Source: Fibrobacter sp. UWB5 (GTDB taxonomy: Bacteria > Fibrobacterota > Fibrobacteria > Fibrobacterales > Fibrobacteraceae). From it: DNA of 64,000 nt. Made by a program: the position numbers and the translations under genes. The notes beneath the pieces are model-generated. The model was not told the DNA's origin. It did not search any database and saw only the letters and a program-made list of their open reading frames with translations. The stretch lies in the NCBI RefSeq assembly GCF_002210295.1, contig NZ_MWQH01000001.1, positions 310,001 through 374,000 on the forward strand. Reading direction: 5' to 3'. This document shows positions 52,465-60,652 of this stretch, one piece after another. How positions within the stretch are numbered: position 1 is the stretch's first letter; every line of letters starts with the position of its first letter.

Positions 52465-53796
52465 ATGAAATATCGTTTTGGAAAAACGTTGCTAAAAGTT
52501 GCATGCATATCTGTTATGACTTCGCTTGCGTTTACAGCGTGTGATGACTCAAGTTCTGTTGCCGCTCCGGCAGAAACTTCTTCTGCAGATGAACAGACCT
52601 CTGAATCATCCAGTAGCGAAAAAGTTTCTAGCTCAAGTGAGAAGGTGAAAAGCTCCAGTAGCGAAAAAGCGAAAAGCTCCAGTAGCGAAAAGGTTTCTAG
52701 CTCAAGTGAGAAGGTGAAAAGCTCCAGTAGCGAAAAAGTGAAAAGCTCCAGTAGTGTCGCGGAATCCAGTTCTAGCGTCAATGTGTTGGGAAATGCTTGT
52801 ACAATGCTGCTGTCTACCAATGAGATTTTCCAGCATGATGACGTCTTGGAAGGTCAGCCCTTTGTATGCGAAGACAATAAGCCGAGATTGGCAACGCTTG
52901 CTGACACTTTGAAATTGGATACGGTGGATATTTGTTTCGGTCAACGAATTTCAGAAGGCGATCTTGTCACTGGTATTTATACGAATAAAACTTATACTTG
53001 CGAAAATGGTTTGGCTCGCAAGGCAACCAAGGCTGAAATTGAACTTGGACACGGCTGTACAGAAAATTTGACTGCGACAGGATTTGTTTTCCAGGGTAAA
53101 GTGTGTAATGAACAGGGTGCTTGGCGTGACAGTACTGAATCTGAAAAAATTGTTGGAAGTTTGTGTGTCAAACCGGGAACAATGACCTTGGGACGTAAAT
53201 GGTCGTGTGATGGCGAAGGAAAATGGACCGTTATAAGTTCTGATAATGTGACATCCCTCGGTTTTATCGGAAAAAGCGTCTTTGTAGCATCCTATACTGC
53301 TCGAGGAACGCAGCTATGGACTGTCCGCCATCTTGAATCCATGGTGTTGAATTTCAACGATGCAAAAGATTACTGCAGTAAATTAACGTGGGAAAAGAAC
53401 GGCACAAAGTCTGCGGGATTCCATTTGGCCACTGAAGATGACTGGGCTACATTGCTGAGATACAATGAATATGCCAGGGATAATGGCTATGGCGATTCTA
53501 CTAATCTGTATAAATATTACTTGCGTGGTGAGTCTTTTTATGATAGTGAAGCGGAAGCTGGGAATAAAAACTGTAATACAGAAGAGCGACTTGGTCCGGA
53601 TAAACGCTGTGCATCGCCTACTTGGGTTTCTATGTGGACTGACGATTATTCAAACGGCGTGACATACACTCTATATAATACGGATGAGATTAAGCCAACA
53701 AAAGCTGCTGTTCGTTCGGTGGATGCTTACCAGCAGGAGCCGACAACAAAGCAACCCTTCTTCTGTGTAAACGACAGCTATAGAGGAAACGAGTAA
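52465..53796 (+). CDS. Ser-rich lipoprotein with Cys-pair repeats and a FISUMP-like C terminus
   Basis: A 443-residue lipoprotein. The signal peptide ends SLAFTAC; a Ser-rich region with SSSSEKVK repeats (residues ~45-105) is probably a flexible linker. Three short modules follow, each with a cysteine, a Y/F-x-C strand and a G-x-W/x element (for example KTYTCENGLARKATKAEIELG), which look like Fibrobacter-specific repeats. The C-terminal part has AGFHLATEDDWATLLRYNEYA, similar in position and wording to the GWHLP-EW-LL block of FISUMP domains, but weakly. It has its own Shine-Dalgarno (AAAGGAG) and terminator. Function unknown. Confidence 0.75.
   Translation: MKYRFGKTLLKVACISVMTSLAFTACDDSSSVAAPAETSSADEQTSESSSSEKVSSSSEKVKSSSSEKAKSSSSEKVSSSSEKVKSSSSEKVKSSSSVAESSSSVNVLGNACTMLLSTNEIFQHDDVLEGQPFVCEDNKPRLATLADTLKLDTVDICFGQRISEGDLVTGIYTNKTYTCENGLARKATKAEIELGHGCTENLTATGFVFQGKVCNEQGAWRDSTESEKIVGSLCVKPGTMTLGRKWSCDGEGKWTVISSDNVTSLGFIGKSVFVASYTARGTQLWTVRHLESMVLNFNDAKDYCSKLTWEKNGTKSAGFHLATEDDWATLLRYNEYARDNGYGDSTNLYKYYLRGESFYDSEAEAGNKNCNTEERLGPDKRCASPTWVSMWTDDYSNGVTYTLYNTDEIKPTKAAVRSVDAYQQEPTTKQPFFCVNDSYRGNE
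52609..52746 (+). repeat. 69-base tandem repeat in the Ser-rich linker
   Basis: Two copies of a 69-base unit (52609-52677 and 52678-52746) are 67 of 69 identical and encode Ser-Glu-Lys-Val-rich segments. The near identity suggests recent duplication, and copy number could vary between strains. Confidence 0.85.
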
Positions 53797-53825
53797 TAGC
53801 GTCTTTTAGAGCTTGAAACAATAGA

Positions 53826-53855
53826 GGGCTTCCGATTTTACCGGAAGCCTTTTTG
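53826..53855 (+). terminator. terminator after the Ser-rich lipoprotein
   Basis: GGCTTCCG and CGGAAGCC form an 8-bp stem followed by TTTTTGT. Confidence 0.75.
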
Positions 53856-53881
53856 TATTAGGGATATTGGCTTAATTTGTA

Positions 53882-55090
53882 TTATTCGAATCGTAGGGCT
53901 TCGATGGGGTCTAAACGGCTGGCTTTACGGGCCGGATACCATCCGAAAAAGACTCCGGTGGCAAAGCACACGGCAAAGCTCACGATCACGCTGGTCACCG
54001 AGACGCTCATGGGCATGTTGAAGGCGATTTTCACGATTTCGGAGGCGGCGATGCCGAGAGCAATCCCGATAATGCCGCCTAGCAGGCTGATTATCACCGA
54101 TTCGAACAAAAACTGGAACATGATGTCTTTGCCGCGGGCACCGATGGCCATACGCAGGCCAATTTCCTTGGTGCGTTCCGTGACGGAAACATACATGATG
54201 TTCATGATACCGATACCGCCTACAAATAAACTAATACCTGCAATAATCGTGAGAACCAGAGAAATCATGTCAGAAGTACTCGTGATGGTCTGAATCATTT
54301 CTTCTTGAGTAAACACGCGGAATGGGTCAACGGGTTTGGTCCAGCCGCGACGTTCCTTCAAGATTCCCATGATTTCTTCGGTGGCTTGCGCCGCGTAGCC
54401 CTCGCCAATAGAATTCGCGAAAATCTGGCGGATGTTTGTGGTGGCAGAAAACCTGCGCATCACTGTCTGGTAAGGCGTGAAAATCACGTCGTCGTTGTCT
54501 TGCCCGAAGTCGCCGGAGCCTTTTGCTTTAAGTGTGCCGATGACTTTCAAGGGAATGTTCTTGTAGCGAATCGTCTTGCCAATCGGGTCGCCTTCAGGGA
54601 ACAGGTTCTTGACAACGGTTTGCCCGATCACACAGACTTTGGACATACGGTCCGTGACGTCGTCGAACATCACGCCGTCTTCGATTTCGTAGTTGCGAAT
54701 CTTGAGGTAGTCTGCCGACACGCCGCTCAAACTAGTGGGGGAGTTATTGTTGCCAACAATGGCTTGCCCGCCTACGGTAATCATTGGAGATACGCCGTTG
54801 ATGTAGGTGGCGTTTTCGCGAATGGCGATAATGTCGGCTTCTTCGAGGAGTTCGCTAGTAGATTCCTGCTGCACGCCGCCGCGGCGGTCACGGTTTGGCA
54901 TGATAATGATGGCGTTGGAACCCATCGCCGTCATTTGTTCCTTGATAGAAATTCGGGAGCCTTCGCCCATGGCGACCATGGCAATCACTGCCGCGACACC
55001 AATCACGATGCCGAGCACCGAAAGGAAGGTGCGCATGCGGTTGCGCAGCAAAGCCTTGAGTGCAATTTTGATTAAAGTAAACGGACTCAT
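53882..55090 (-). CDS. MacB-type ABC transporter permease
   Basis: A 402-residue FtsX/MacB-family permease. The N-terminal helix (residues ~18-40, FLSVLGIVIGVAAVIAMVAMG) is followed by a periplasmic domain (about 40-275) and three C-terminal helices (near 280, 330 and 370). Such proteins use mechanotransmission to move substrates or lipoproteins rather than transporting through the membrane. The ATPase overlaps by four bases upstream (ATGA at 55087-55090). No membrane fusion protein gene is adjacent. The cargo is unknown. Confidence 0.92.
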   Translation of the reverse strand: MSPFTLIKIALKALLRNRMRTFLSVLGIVIGVAAVIAMVAMGEGSRISIKEQMTAMGSNAIIIMPNRDRRGGVQQESTSELLEEADIIAIRENATYINGVSPMITVGGQAIVGNNNSPTSLSGVSADYLKIRNYEIEDGVMFDDVTDRMSKVCVIGQTVVKNLFPEGDPIGKTIRYKNIPLKVIGTLKAKGSGDFGQDNDDVIFTPYQTVMRRFSATTNIRQIFANSIGEGYAAQATEEIMGILKERRGWTKPVDPFRVFTQEEMIQTITSTSDMISLVLTIIAGISLFVGGIGIMNIMYVSVTERTKEIGLRMAIGARGKDIMFQFLFESVIISLLGGIIGIALGIAASEIVKIAFNMPMSVSVTSVIVSFAVCFATGVFFGWYPARKASRLDPIEALRFE

Positions 55091-55842
55091 TCTTCCTCCT
55101 CAAACGTTTCCGGCGGAGGGAGGGCTTCGAAGGCTGCCTTGGCGTCTTGCACGTTTTCGTTCTTGACGTCTTTTTTAAGGAGTCCGTCGCGCAGCGTAAT
55201 GGTTCGCCCGCTAAAGGTCGCGATGTCGGGTTCGTGCGTCACGAAGGCGATTGTTTTTCCGCGGCGGTTCAGCTCCTGGAAAATCATCATGATTTCGTAG
55301 CTGGTGCGAGTGTCCAAGTTACCGGTGGCTTCGTCGGCCAAGATAATCACGGGGTCGTTCACGAGGGCGCGGGCAATAGCCACGCGTTGTTGCTGACCGC
55401 CCGAAAGCTGGTTGGGCACATGGTTCATGCGTTCTTCGAGGCCCACCATTTTTAAAGCTTCAATAGCACGGTGGCGACGTTCCGCCGCCGAGATTTTTGA
55501 ATTGTACAAAAGCGGGAGTTCTACGTTTTCGATAGCCGTGGTACGGCTGAGCAAGTTGTAACTTTGGAAAACGAATCCGAGTTTTTTGCTACGGATTTTG
55601 GCGAGGGCGTCGCGTTTTAACTTTTCGGTATGCTGACCGTCTAGAATGTACTCGCCGGAGGTCGGCTTGTCCATGCAACCCAAAATATTCAGCATGGTCG
55701 ATTTTCCGGAACCGCTTGTGCCCATGATGGTCACGAATTCGCCGGGGTAGATATCAAAAGAAACTCCACGCAGCGCGTGGACCGTTTCATCGCCCATCTT
55801 AAAGTCTCGGCGGATATTTTGTATGGATAAAATCGGGTTCAT
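55087..55842 (-). CDS. MacB/LolD-type ABC transporter ATPase
   Basis: A 251-residue ATPase with Walker A GTSGSGKST near residue 40, signature LSGGQQQRVAIARAL near 143, and Walker B VIILADEATGN. It is the classical MacB/LolD ATPase that partners an FtsX-type permease. The C-terminal ~20 residues (KDVKNENVQDAKAAFEALPP) extend beyond the domain. It is the first gene of the unit, divergent from the OmpA-family gene with 150 bases between. Confidence 0.94.
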   Translation of the reverse strand: MNPILSIQNIRRDFKMGDETVHALRGVSFDIYPGEFVTIMGTSGSGKSTMLNILGCMDKPTSGEYILDGQHTEKLKRDALAKIRSKKLGFVFQSYNLLSRTTAIENVELPLLYNSKISAAERRHRAIEALKMVGLEERMNHVPNQLSGGQQQRVAIARALVNDPVIILADEATGNLDTRTSYEIMMIFQELNRRGKTIAFVTHEPDIATFSGRTITLRDGLLKKDVKNENVQDAKAAFEALPPPETFEEEE

Positions 55843-55992
55843 AATCGCTATTTTGATGTCTAATATAAACTTTTGGTTGCATTCTACATTTTTTAAACGC
55901 TTTTTTGAGTGTGAGCGGCGTCACATTTGGCCTCAATCTGGCAAAAATACTACATTGGGAACAAAATGTAATAAAGACATGCGAGGGATACA

Positions 55993-58359
55993 ATGAAAAA
56001 AATCATTGCTTTGTCACTAGTCGCTGGCGGTCTTGCCTTTGCCCAGTCCGGGCTTCAGGGTGGAACTTCCGGTATTCATCAACACAACGCTTACACGTTG
56101 GGTCAGTGGGGTATTGAAGTCGGTACGGGCGGCGATATTTCTACGGACTCTTGGTCTCAGTCCCGTGGCGGCGTGATCAAGCAGGGGAATCAGGAACGCT
56201 CTTTCCATAGCAATGCTGGTTCTCTTAGCGGTAATATTCATGCTGCAATCGGTCTGAAGGATTTCATTGACCTCGGTGTGGCTCTTCCGCTGTACTATGA
56301 TCATGCTAACCTGAAGGGTGATGGCGAAGGCGATCTTTGGCAAGCAAGCCGTGGTGACCTGAACGTTTGGTTGAAGGCCGGCCTCATTGGTGATTCCAAA
56401 AGCTTCTTTGGCCTCGCTATCCAGGGTGATGTCTATTTCCCGACCGGTGATGAAAACGTGGGTGTCCGTCCCCGTCATGCCTGGTACTTGAATGACAACG
56501 GTGGCAACACCAACCCGTACACCTCCGGTGGATTTAACTATGCTGGAACCGTGGTGCTCTCCTTGAACTTCGGCGCACTTGGCGTACCGGTCTTGTGGAA
56601 CACCCATGCAAGCTTCGTTTATGCCGACAAGGGTACCAATACCTTGGTTTATGGCACGGGCTTGAACGTGATGCCGACCGACTGGATGGACATCTTCGTT
56701 GAATACTCCGGTGAAATGCGTATCGAAGACGGTGCTTACCGTCGTGACCCGATGGACGACCCGATGCTCCTGACTCCGGGTTTCCGTTTCCACCTGCCGT
56801 GGCATATCGACTTCGCTTTGGGTGCAGACATTGCCTTCCGCACTCTTGCTAACCTCGGTTACGATGGCGAAAAGGAAATGAAGCATGTGGGCGACCACAC
56901 GATTCACCACAACAATTCGACTGGCCGCGTGAGCTATGGCTACGCTCCGACCCCGACGGTTGCCGTGACCGCAGCCCTTACCTGGCGCTTCGGCGGCAAT
57001 GTCAAGGATGTTCAGACCGACGGCGATGGCGACGGCGTGCCTGATGCCAAGGACAAGTGCGAAAAGACTCCGGCAGGCGCTACGGTGGATAGCCTTGGCT
57101 GCCCGATGGATTCTGACAAGGATGGTATTTTTGATGGTCTTGACAAGTGCCAGAACACTCGCGGTGGCGCAAGCGTCGACTCTCTCGGTTGCGAACCGGA
57201 CTTCGACAAGGACGGCATCCCGGATGCTCTTGACAAGTGCCCGAATACCGCCGAAGGCGTGAAGGCTGACTCTGTCGGCTGCCCGCAGGATACCGACAAG
57301 GATGGCGTTTACGACGGTCTCGACAAGTGCGAAAATACTCCGGCAGGTCTCCCGGTCGATGAAACGGGTTGCCCGGCTGATGCTGACAAGGACGGCGTTG
57401 CCGACGCGTTCGACAAGTGCCCGAACACGGCTGCTGGCCTCGCTGTTGATACCCTCGGCTGCCCGGCTGACGCTGACAAGGATGGCGTACCTGATGCTCT
57501 CGACAAGTGCCCGAACACCAGCGAAGGTGCCCAGGTGAATGCTGAAGGTTGCGAAGGCGACTTCGATGGCGACGGCATTCCGGATGCTAAGGACCAGTGC
57601 CCGAACACCAAGCAGGGTGTGGCTGTCGATTCTACGGGTTGCCCGGCTGACGCCGACAAGGATGGCGTGCCTGACGCTCTCGACAAGTGCCCGGATACCA
57701 AGGCCGGCTTGAATGTTGACAATACCGGTTGCCCGCTCGACTTCGACAAGGACGGCGTGCCTGATGGTATTGACCAGTGCCCGAATACTCAGCAGGGCGT
57801 ACCTGTTGACTCTCTGGGTTGCGCTGCTGACGCTGACAAGGATGGCGTTTACGACGGTCTCGACAAGTGCCCGGATACTCCGAAGGGTGCATCTGTTGAC
57901 ACCGCAGGCTGCCCGGTCGACAGCGACAAGGACGGCGTGGCTGACTTCCTCGATAAGTGTCCGAATACCCTCGAAGGTGTACGTATCGACAAGAAGGGTT
58001 GTCCGCTCAACAAGGCTGAAGACTTGGAACAGTTGAAGAAGGGTATTAACTTCCAGAGTGGCTCCAAGAAGCTCACCAAGGCAAGCTACAAGACCTTGAA
58101 CAACATCGTGAAGCTCATGAAGAAGTTCAATACCGCCAACATCGAAGTCCAGGGTCACACCGACAATACGGGCTCCGAAGAAACCAACAAGCAGATCTCT
58201 CAGGATCGTGCCCAGGTGGTGGTGGATTACTTCATCCAGAACGGTATTTCTTCTGACCGCGTTCGCGCCGTGGGCTTCGGCTCCGACAAGCCGATCGCCG
58301 ACAATAAGACGAAGAAGGGCCGCTCCAAGAACCGCCGTGTTGAACTCGTACCGTTCTAA
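55993..58359 (+). CDS. OmpA-family outer-membrane protein with eleven TSP type 3 repeats
   Basis: A 788-residue protein with signal peptide MKKIIALSLVAGGLAFAQ. The first ~320 residues form a beta-barrel-like domain. Residues 343-672 are eleven 30-residue thrombospondin type 3 (calcium-binding) repeats with the pattern DxDKDGVxDxxDKCPNT. The OmpA C-terminal domain follows (GINFQSGSKKLTKASYKTLN, VQGHTDNTGSEETN, RRVELVPF), which binds peptidoglycan. The protein likely links the outer membrane to the wall with a rigid calcium-stabilised spacer. It is a single-gene unit with a terminator. Confidence 0.93.
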   Translation: MKKIIALSLVAGGLAFAQSGLQGGTSGIHQHNAYTLGQWGIEVGTGGDISTDSWSQSRGGVIKQGNQERSFHSNAGSLSGNIHAAIGLKDFIDLGVALPLYYDHANLKGDGEGDLWQASRGDLNVWLKAGLIGDSKSFFGLAIQGDVYFPTGDENVGVRPRHAWYLNDNGGNTNPYTSGGFNYAGTVVLSLNFGALGVPVLWNTHASFVYADKGTNTLVYGTGLNVMPTDWMDIFVEYSGEMRIEDGAYRRDPMDDPMLLTPGFRFHLPWHIDFALGADIAFRTLANLGYDGEKEMKHVGDHTIHHNNSTGRVSYGYAPTPTVAVTAALTWRFGGNVKDVQTDGDGDGVPDAKDKCEKTPAGATVDSLGCPMDSDKDGIFDGLDKCQNTRGGASVDSLGCEPDFDKDGIPDALDKCPNTAEGVKADSVGCPQDTDKDGVYDGLDKCENTPAGLPVDETGCPADADKDGVADAFDKCPNTAAGLAVDTLGCPADADKDGVPDALDKCPNTSEGAQVNAEGCEGDFDGDGIPDAKDQCPNTKQGVAVDSTGCPADADKDGVPDALDKCPDTKAGLNVDNTGCPLDFDKDGVPDGIDQCPNTQQGVPVDSLGCAADADKDGVYDGLDKCPDTPKGASVDTAGCPVDSDKDGVADFLDKCPNTLEGVRIDKKGCPLNKAEDLEQLKKGINFQSGSKKLTKASYKTLNNIVKLMKKFNTANIEVQGHTDNTGSEETNKQISQDRAQVVVDYFIQNGISSDRVRAVGFGSDKPIADNKTKKGRSKNRRVELVPF
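57019..58008 (+). repeat. eleven tandem 90-base units encoding TSP type 3 repeats
   Basis: The coding stretch contains eleven 90-base units, each encoding 30 residues with an Asp-rich calcium loop and one Cys pair. The units diverge in the linker but keep the same length. Confidence 0.9.
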
Positions 58360-58396
58360 TCGGAATTCTTGAAAAGCTTGTGCAGCTCAGCTGCAA

Positions 58397-58426
58397 AAAA
58401 GGGTCGCCGCGAGGCGCCCTTTTTTG
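58397..58426 (+). terminator. terminator after the OmpA-family gene
   Basis: GGGTCGCC and GGCGCCC form a stem with one bulged T around GCGA, then six T. A GCAGCT/AGCTGC hairpin lies just upstream (58382-58394). Confidence 0.75.
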
Positions 58427-58430
58427 TATA

Positions 58431-58569
58431 CGAACAACGACATATGAGAACTCCAAAAGGATTAGTCACTCGTTGTTCGCCCTTCGCTCCGACAATAGGC
58501 TAACAGCCTATTGCCATCGCTCGGCAAGAATGCATATAAACATCTCTCGTCTGTAGGACCGTAGGTCCG
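58431..58569. repeat. intergenic region with three inverted repeats
   Basis: CGAACAACGA (58431-58440) / TCGTTGTTCG (58470-58479), CAATAGGCT (58493-58501) / AGCCTATTG (58505-58513) and GGACC (58556-58560) / GGTCC (58564-58568). No gene is seen between the OmpA-family gene and gtrA. Confidence 0.6.
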
Positions 58570-58578
58570 TTCTTTTGT

Positions 58579-58989
58579 CTATTTAAACACCCACTTCTTA
58601 TAAAGCATAAAGCTTGCGACGACATACACGCCGTTGGCGACGATGTTTGCGAAGAAGCCGGGTTTCATGAATTGCGAAATGAAGTCGGTGAACGGTTTGC
58701 ACCAGGCGGTGTTCAAAACGTAAACGGTGGCTTCGAGCGTTACAAAGTTCAAGGCGTAGGCCGCAAGGAACACGATGATGAATCGGATGATTTCGGTGCG
58801 CTTGCGGTTATGGCTCTTGAAATTCCAGATGCGGTTCATCAAGTAGCTGTTGATGGCGCCGAAAATGAACCCGAGAAAGTTCGAAAGTTCCAGGTTCCAG
58901 TCAAGTATTTGGTGCATTACCCAGACCGAGGCGAGGGTAATGAGCGTGTTCATGACGCCAATCAAGTTGTATTTGATGAAATGTTTCAC
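58579..58989 (-). CDS. GtrA family membrane protein
   Basis: A 136-residue protein with four hydrophobic helices and the GtrA signature KYNLIGVMNTLITL near the N terminus and NRIWNFKS between helices 2 and 3. GtrA proteins are small membrane proteins linked to polysaccharide and teichoic-acid glycosylation, thought to move polyprenyl-linked sugars. It is divergent from the CoA-transferase gene with only 34 bases between the starts, so at least one promoter lies inside coding sequence. Positively charged ends (KKWVFK) fit the cytoplasmic side. Confidence 0.92.
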   Translation of the reverse strand: MKHFIKYNLIGVMNTLITLASVWVMHQILDWNLELSNFLGFIFGAINSYLMNRIWNFKSHNRKRTEIIRFIIVFLAAYALNFVTLEATVYVLNTAWCKPFTDFISQFMKPGFFANIVANGVYVVASFMLYKKWVFK

Positions 58990-59023
58990 GCGGGAAAATC
59001 TAAAAAATTATTTTTACGGCACT

Positions 59024-60511
59024 ATGACTTGGATTGATGCTAAGAAGTGCTCGGCAGCCGATGCTGCGGCAATGATTAACGATGGTGATGTGTTGGGAGT
59101 GTCCGGTTTTACCTTGGCGGGTTACCCCAAGGAGGTTCCGACGGCTTTGGCTGCACGTGCCGAAAAGTTGCATGCCGAAGGCAAGCCTTTCAAGGTGACG
59201 CTCTTCTCGGGAGCGTCGACCGGCGACAGCTGCGACGGGGCTTTAGCTCGGGCGCAGGCGGTGTCGCTCAGAATGCCTTACCAGAGCAATCCGAGTCTTC
59301 GCAAGGCGATTAACGCCGGCCAGATCAAGTATATCGATGCCCACCTCGGCAAGATGGGCTACCTCGTGCGTACGGGCGCTGTGCCTGCGCCGACGGCCGC
59401 GATCATCGAAGTCTCTGCCATATTGAGCGACGGTCGCGTATGCCTTTCGACCTCGGGCGGAAACTCGGTGACTTACCTCGAGATGGCGCCCAAGATCATT
59501 CTGGAATTGAATACGCGCCTGGGTGATTCCTTCATGGGAATTCACGATACCGCGCTCCCGGAACTCCCGCCGCATGCAAAGCCGCTGGCCATTTATAGCG
59601 CCGGCGACCGCGTGGGTTCTGAATTCGTTAAAATCGACCCGAACAAGGTCATCGCTGTTGTCGAAACCTCCCGCCTCGACGAAGTGAATCCGTTCGTGGA
59701 ACCGGATGATGTCTCCAGAAACATCGGCGAACGTATTCTCGACTTTATCTGCTTTGAAGAAAGCAAGGGCAGACTCCCCAAGGGAATGGCCTTCCAGAGC
59801 GGCGTAGGCAAGGTGGCAAATGCTGTCCTTAGCGCCATGTCCGACGACAGTCGCCTTGGAACAATCGACCTTTATACCGAAGTCATTCAAGAAGCCGTGT
59901 TCCCGCTTTTAAAGAAGGGAAAGCTCGGTGTCGCCTCGGGCACGGCTCTTACTTTGTCCGAAAAAGCGCAGAAGGAATTCGTTGAAAATGCCGCCGAATG
60001 GAAAAAACACTTGGTGCTTCGCCAGCAAGAAGTGAGCAATAGCCCCGACGTGATTCGCCGCGTGGGTGTGATTTCCATGAATACGGCGCTCGAAGCCGAC
60101 ATCTTTGGTAACGTGAACAGCAGCCTTGTTACGGGCTCTGCCATGATGAACGGAATTGGCGGTGCGGCAGACTTTGCCCGCAACTGTTACCTTGGCATTT
60201 TCTTGACGCCCTCGGTTGCCAAGGACGGCGCCATCAGTTCGATTGTGCCTTACGTGAGCCATGTGGACCAGACAGACCATGATACCATGATTTTCGTGAC
60301 GGAACAGGGCCTTGCCGACTTGCGTGGGCTTGCCGCCGAAGAACGAGCAAGACTCATTATCAAGAATTGCGCCCACCCGGATTTCCGCGAACCGCTCACC
60401 GATTTCTTGGAATACAGCTTGAAACATGCGAAGGGATTACACATGCCCTTGGCCCTGGAAAGGGCTTTCGAAATGCATTCCAGGTTCCTCGAAACCGGAA
60501 AAATGCGCTAA
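59024..60511 (+). CDS. acetyl-CoA hydrolase/transferase family (Cat1/Ach1-type) CoA-transferase
   Basis: A 495-residue protein from the ATG at 59024 (an upstream frame is open but starts in gtrA's antisense). Conserved blocks: GVSGFTLAGYPKEVPTAL, FQSGVGKVANAVLSAM, the segment LYTEVIQEAVFPLL holding the probable catalytic Glu, EADIFGNVNSS and the oxyanion-loop GIGGAADFARN. The family moves CoA between acyl groups, such as succinyl-CoA and acetate; in a succinate- and acetate-producing anaerobe that would fit acetate formation or CoA recycling. Exact substrates cannot be read from the sequence. Single gene. Confidence 0.92.
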   Translation: MTWIDAKKCSAADAAAMINDGDVLGVSGFTLAGYPKEVPTALAARAEKLHAEGKPFKVTLFSGASTGDSCDGALARAQAVSLRMPYQSNPSLRKAINAGQIKYIDAHLGKMGYLVRTGAVPAPTAAIIEVSAILSDGRVCLSTSGGNSVTYLEMAPKIILELNTRLGDSFMGIHDTALPELPPHAKPLAIYSAGDRVGSEFVKIDPNKVIAVVETSRLDEVNPFVEPDDVSRNIGERILDFICFEESKGRLPKGMAFQSGVGKVANAVLSAMSDDSRLGTIDLYTEVIQEAVFPLLKKGKLGVASGTALTLSEKAQKEFVENAAEWKKHLVLRQQEVSNSPDVIRRVGVISMNTALEADIFGNVNSSLVTGSAMMNGIGGAADFARNCYLGIFLTPSVAKDGAISSIVPYVSHVDQTDHDTMIFVTEQGLADLRGLAAEERARLIIKNCAHPDFREPLTDFLEYSLKHAKGLHMPLALERAFEMHSRFLETGKMR

Positions 60512-60598
60512 AAAGTCCCGTTTTTGCAGATTTTCTGTGATTAGACGCATTGCCCTTGCTCAGGCGGGGGTCTTTGGTAGATTCTATGTGCTTTTTCG

Positions 60599-60627
60599 TT
60601 GAAAAAAAAGTAGTTTCTTGTTATATT
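60599..60627 (+). promoter_or_regulatory. promoter of the histidine-phosphatase lipoprotein gene pair
   Basis: TTGAAA (60599-60604) and TATATT (60622-60627) with a 17-base spacer; ATG at 60653. Confidence 0.55.
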
Positions 60628-60652
60628 GCGAATAGCTTTTTAGGATCGACGA

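Noticed and set aside
57019-58008. CRISPR-like array
   Set aside because: The 90-base periodicity is coding TSP type 3 repeats with no spacers or conserved repeat core.
56017-58158. 713-codon open frame on the minus strand
   Set aside because: It is the antisense of the TSP type 3 repeats; repetitive codons keep the frame open.
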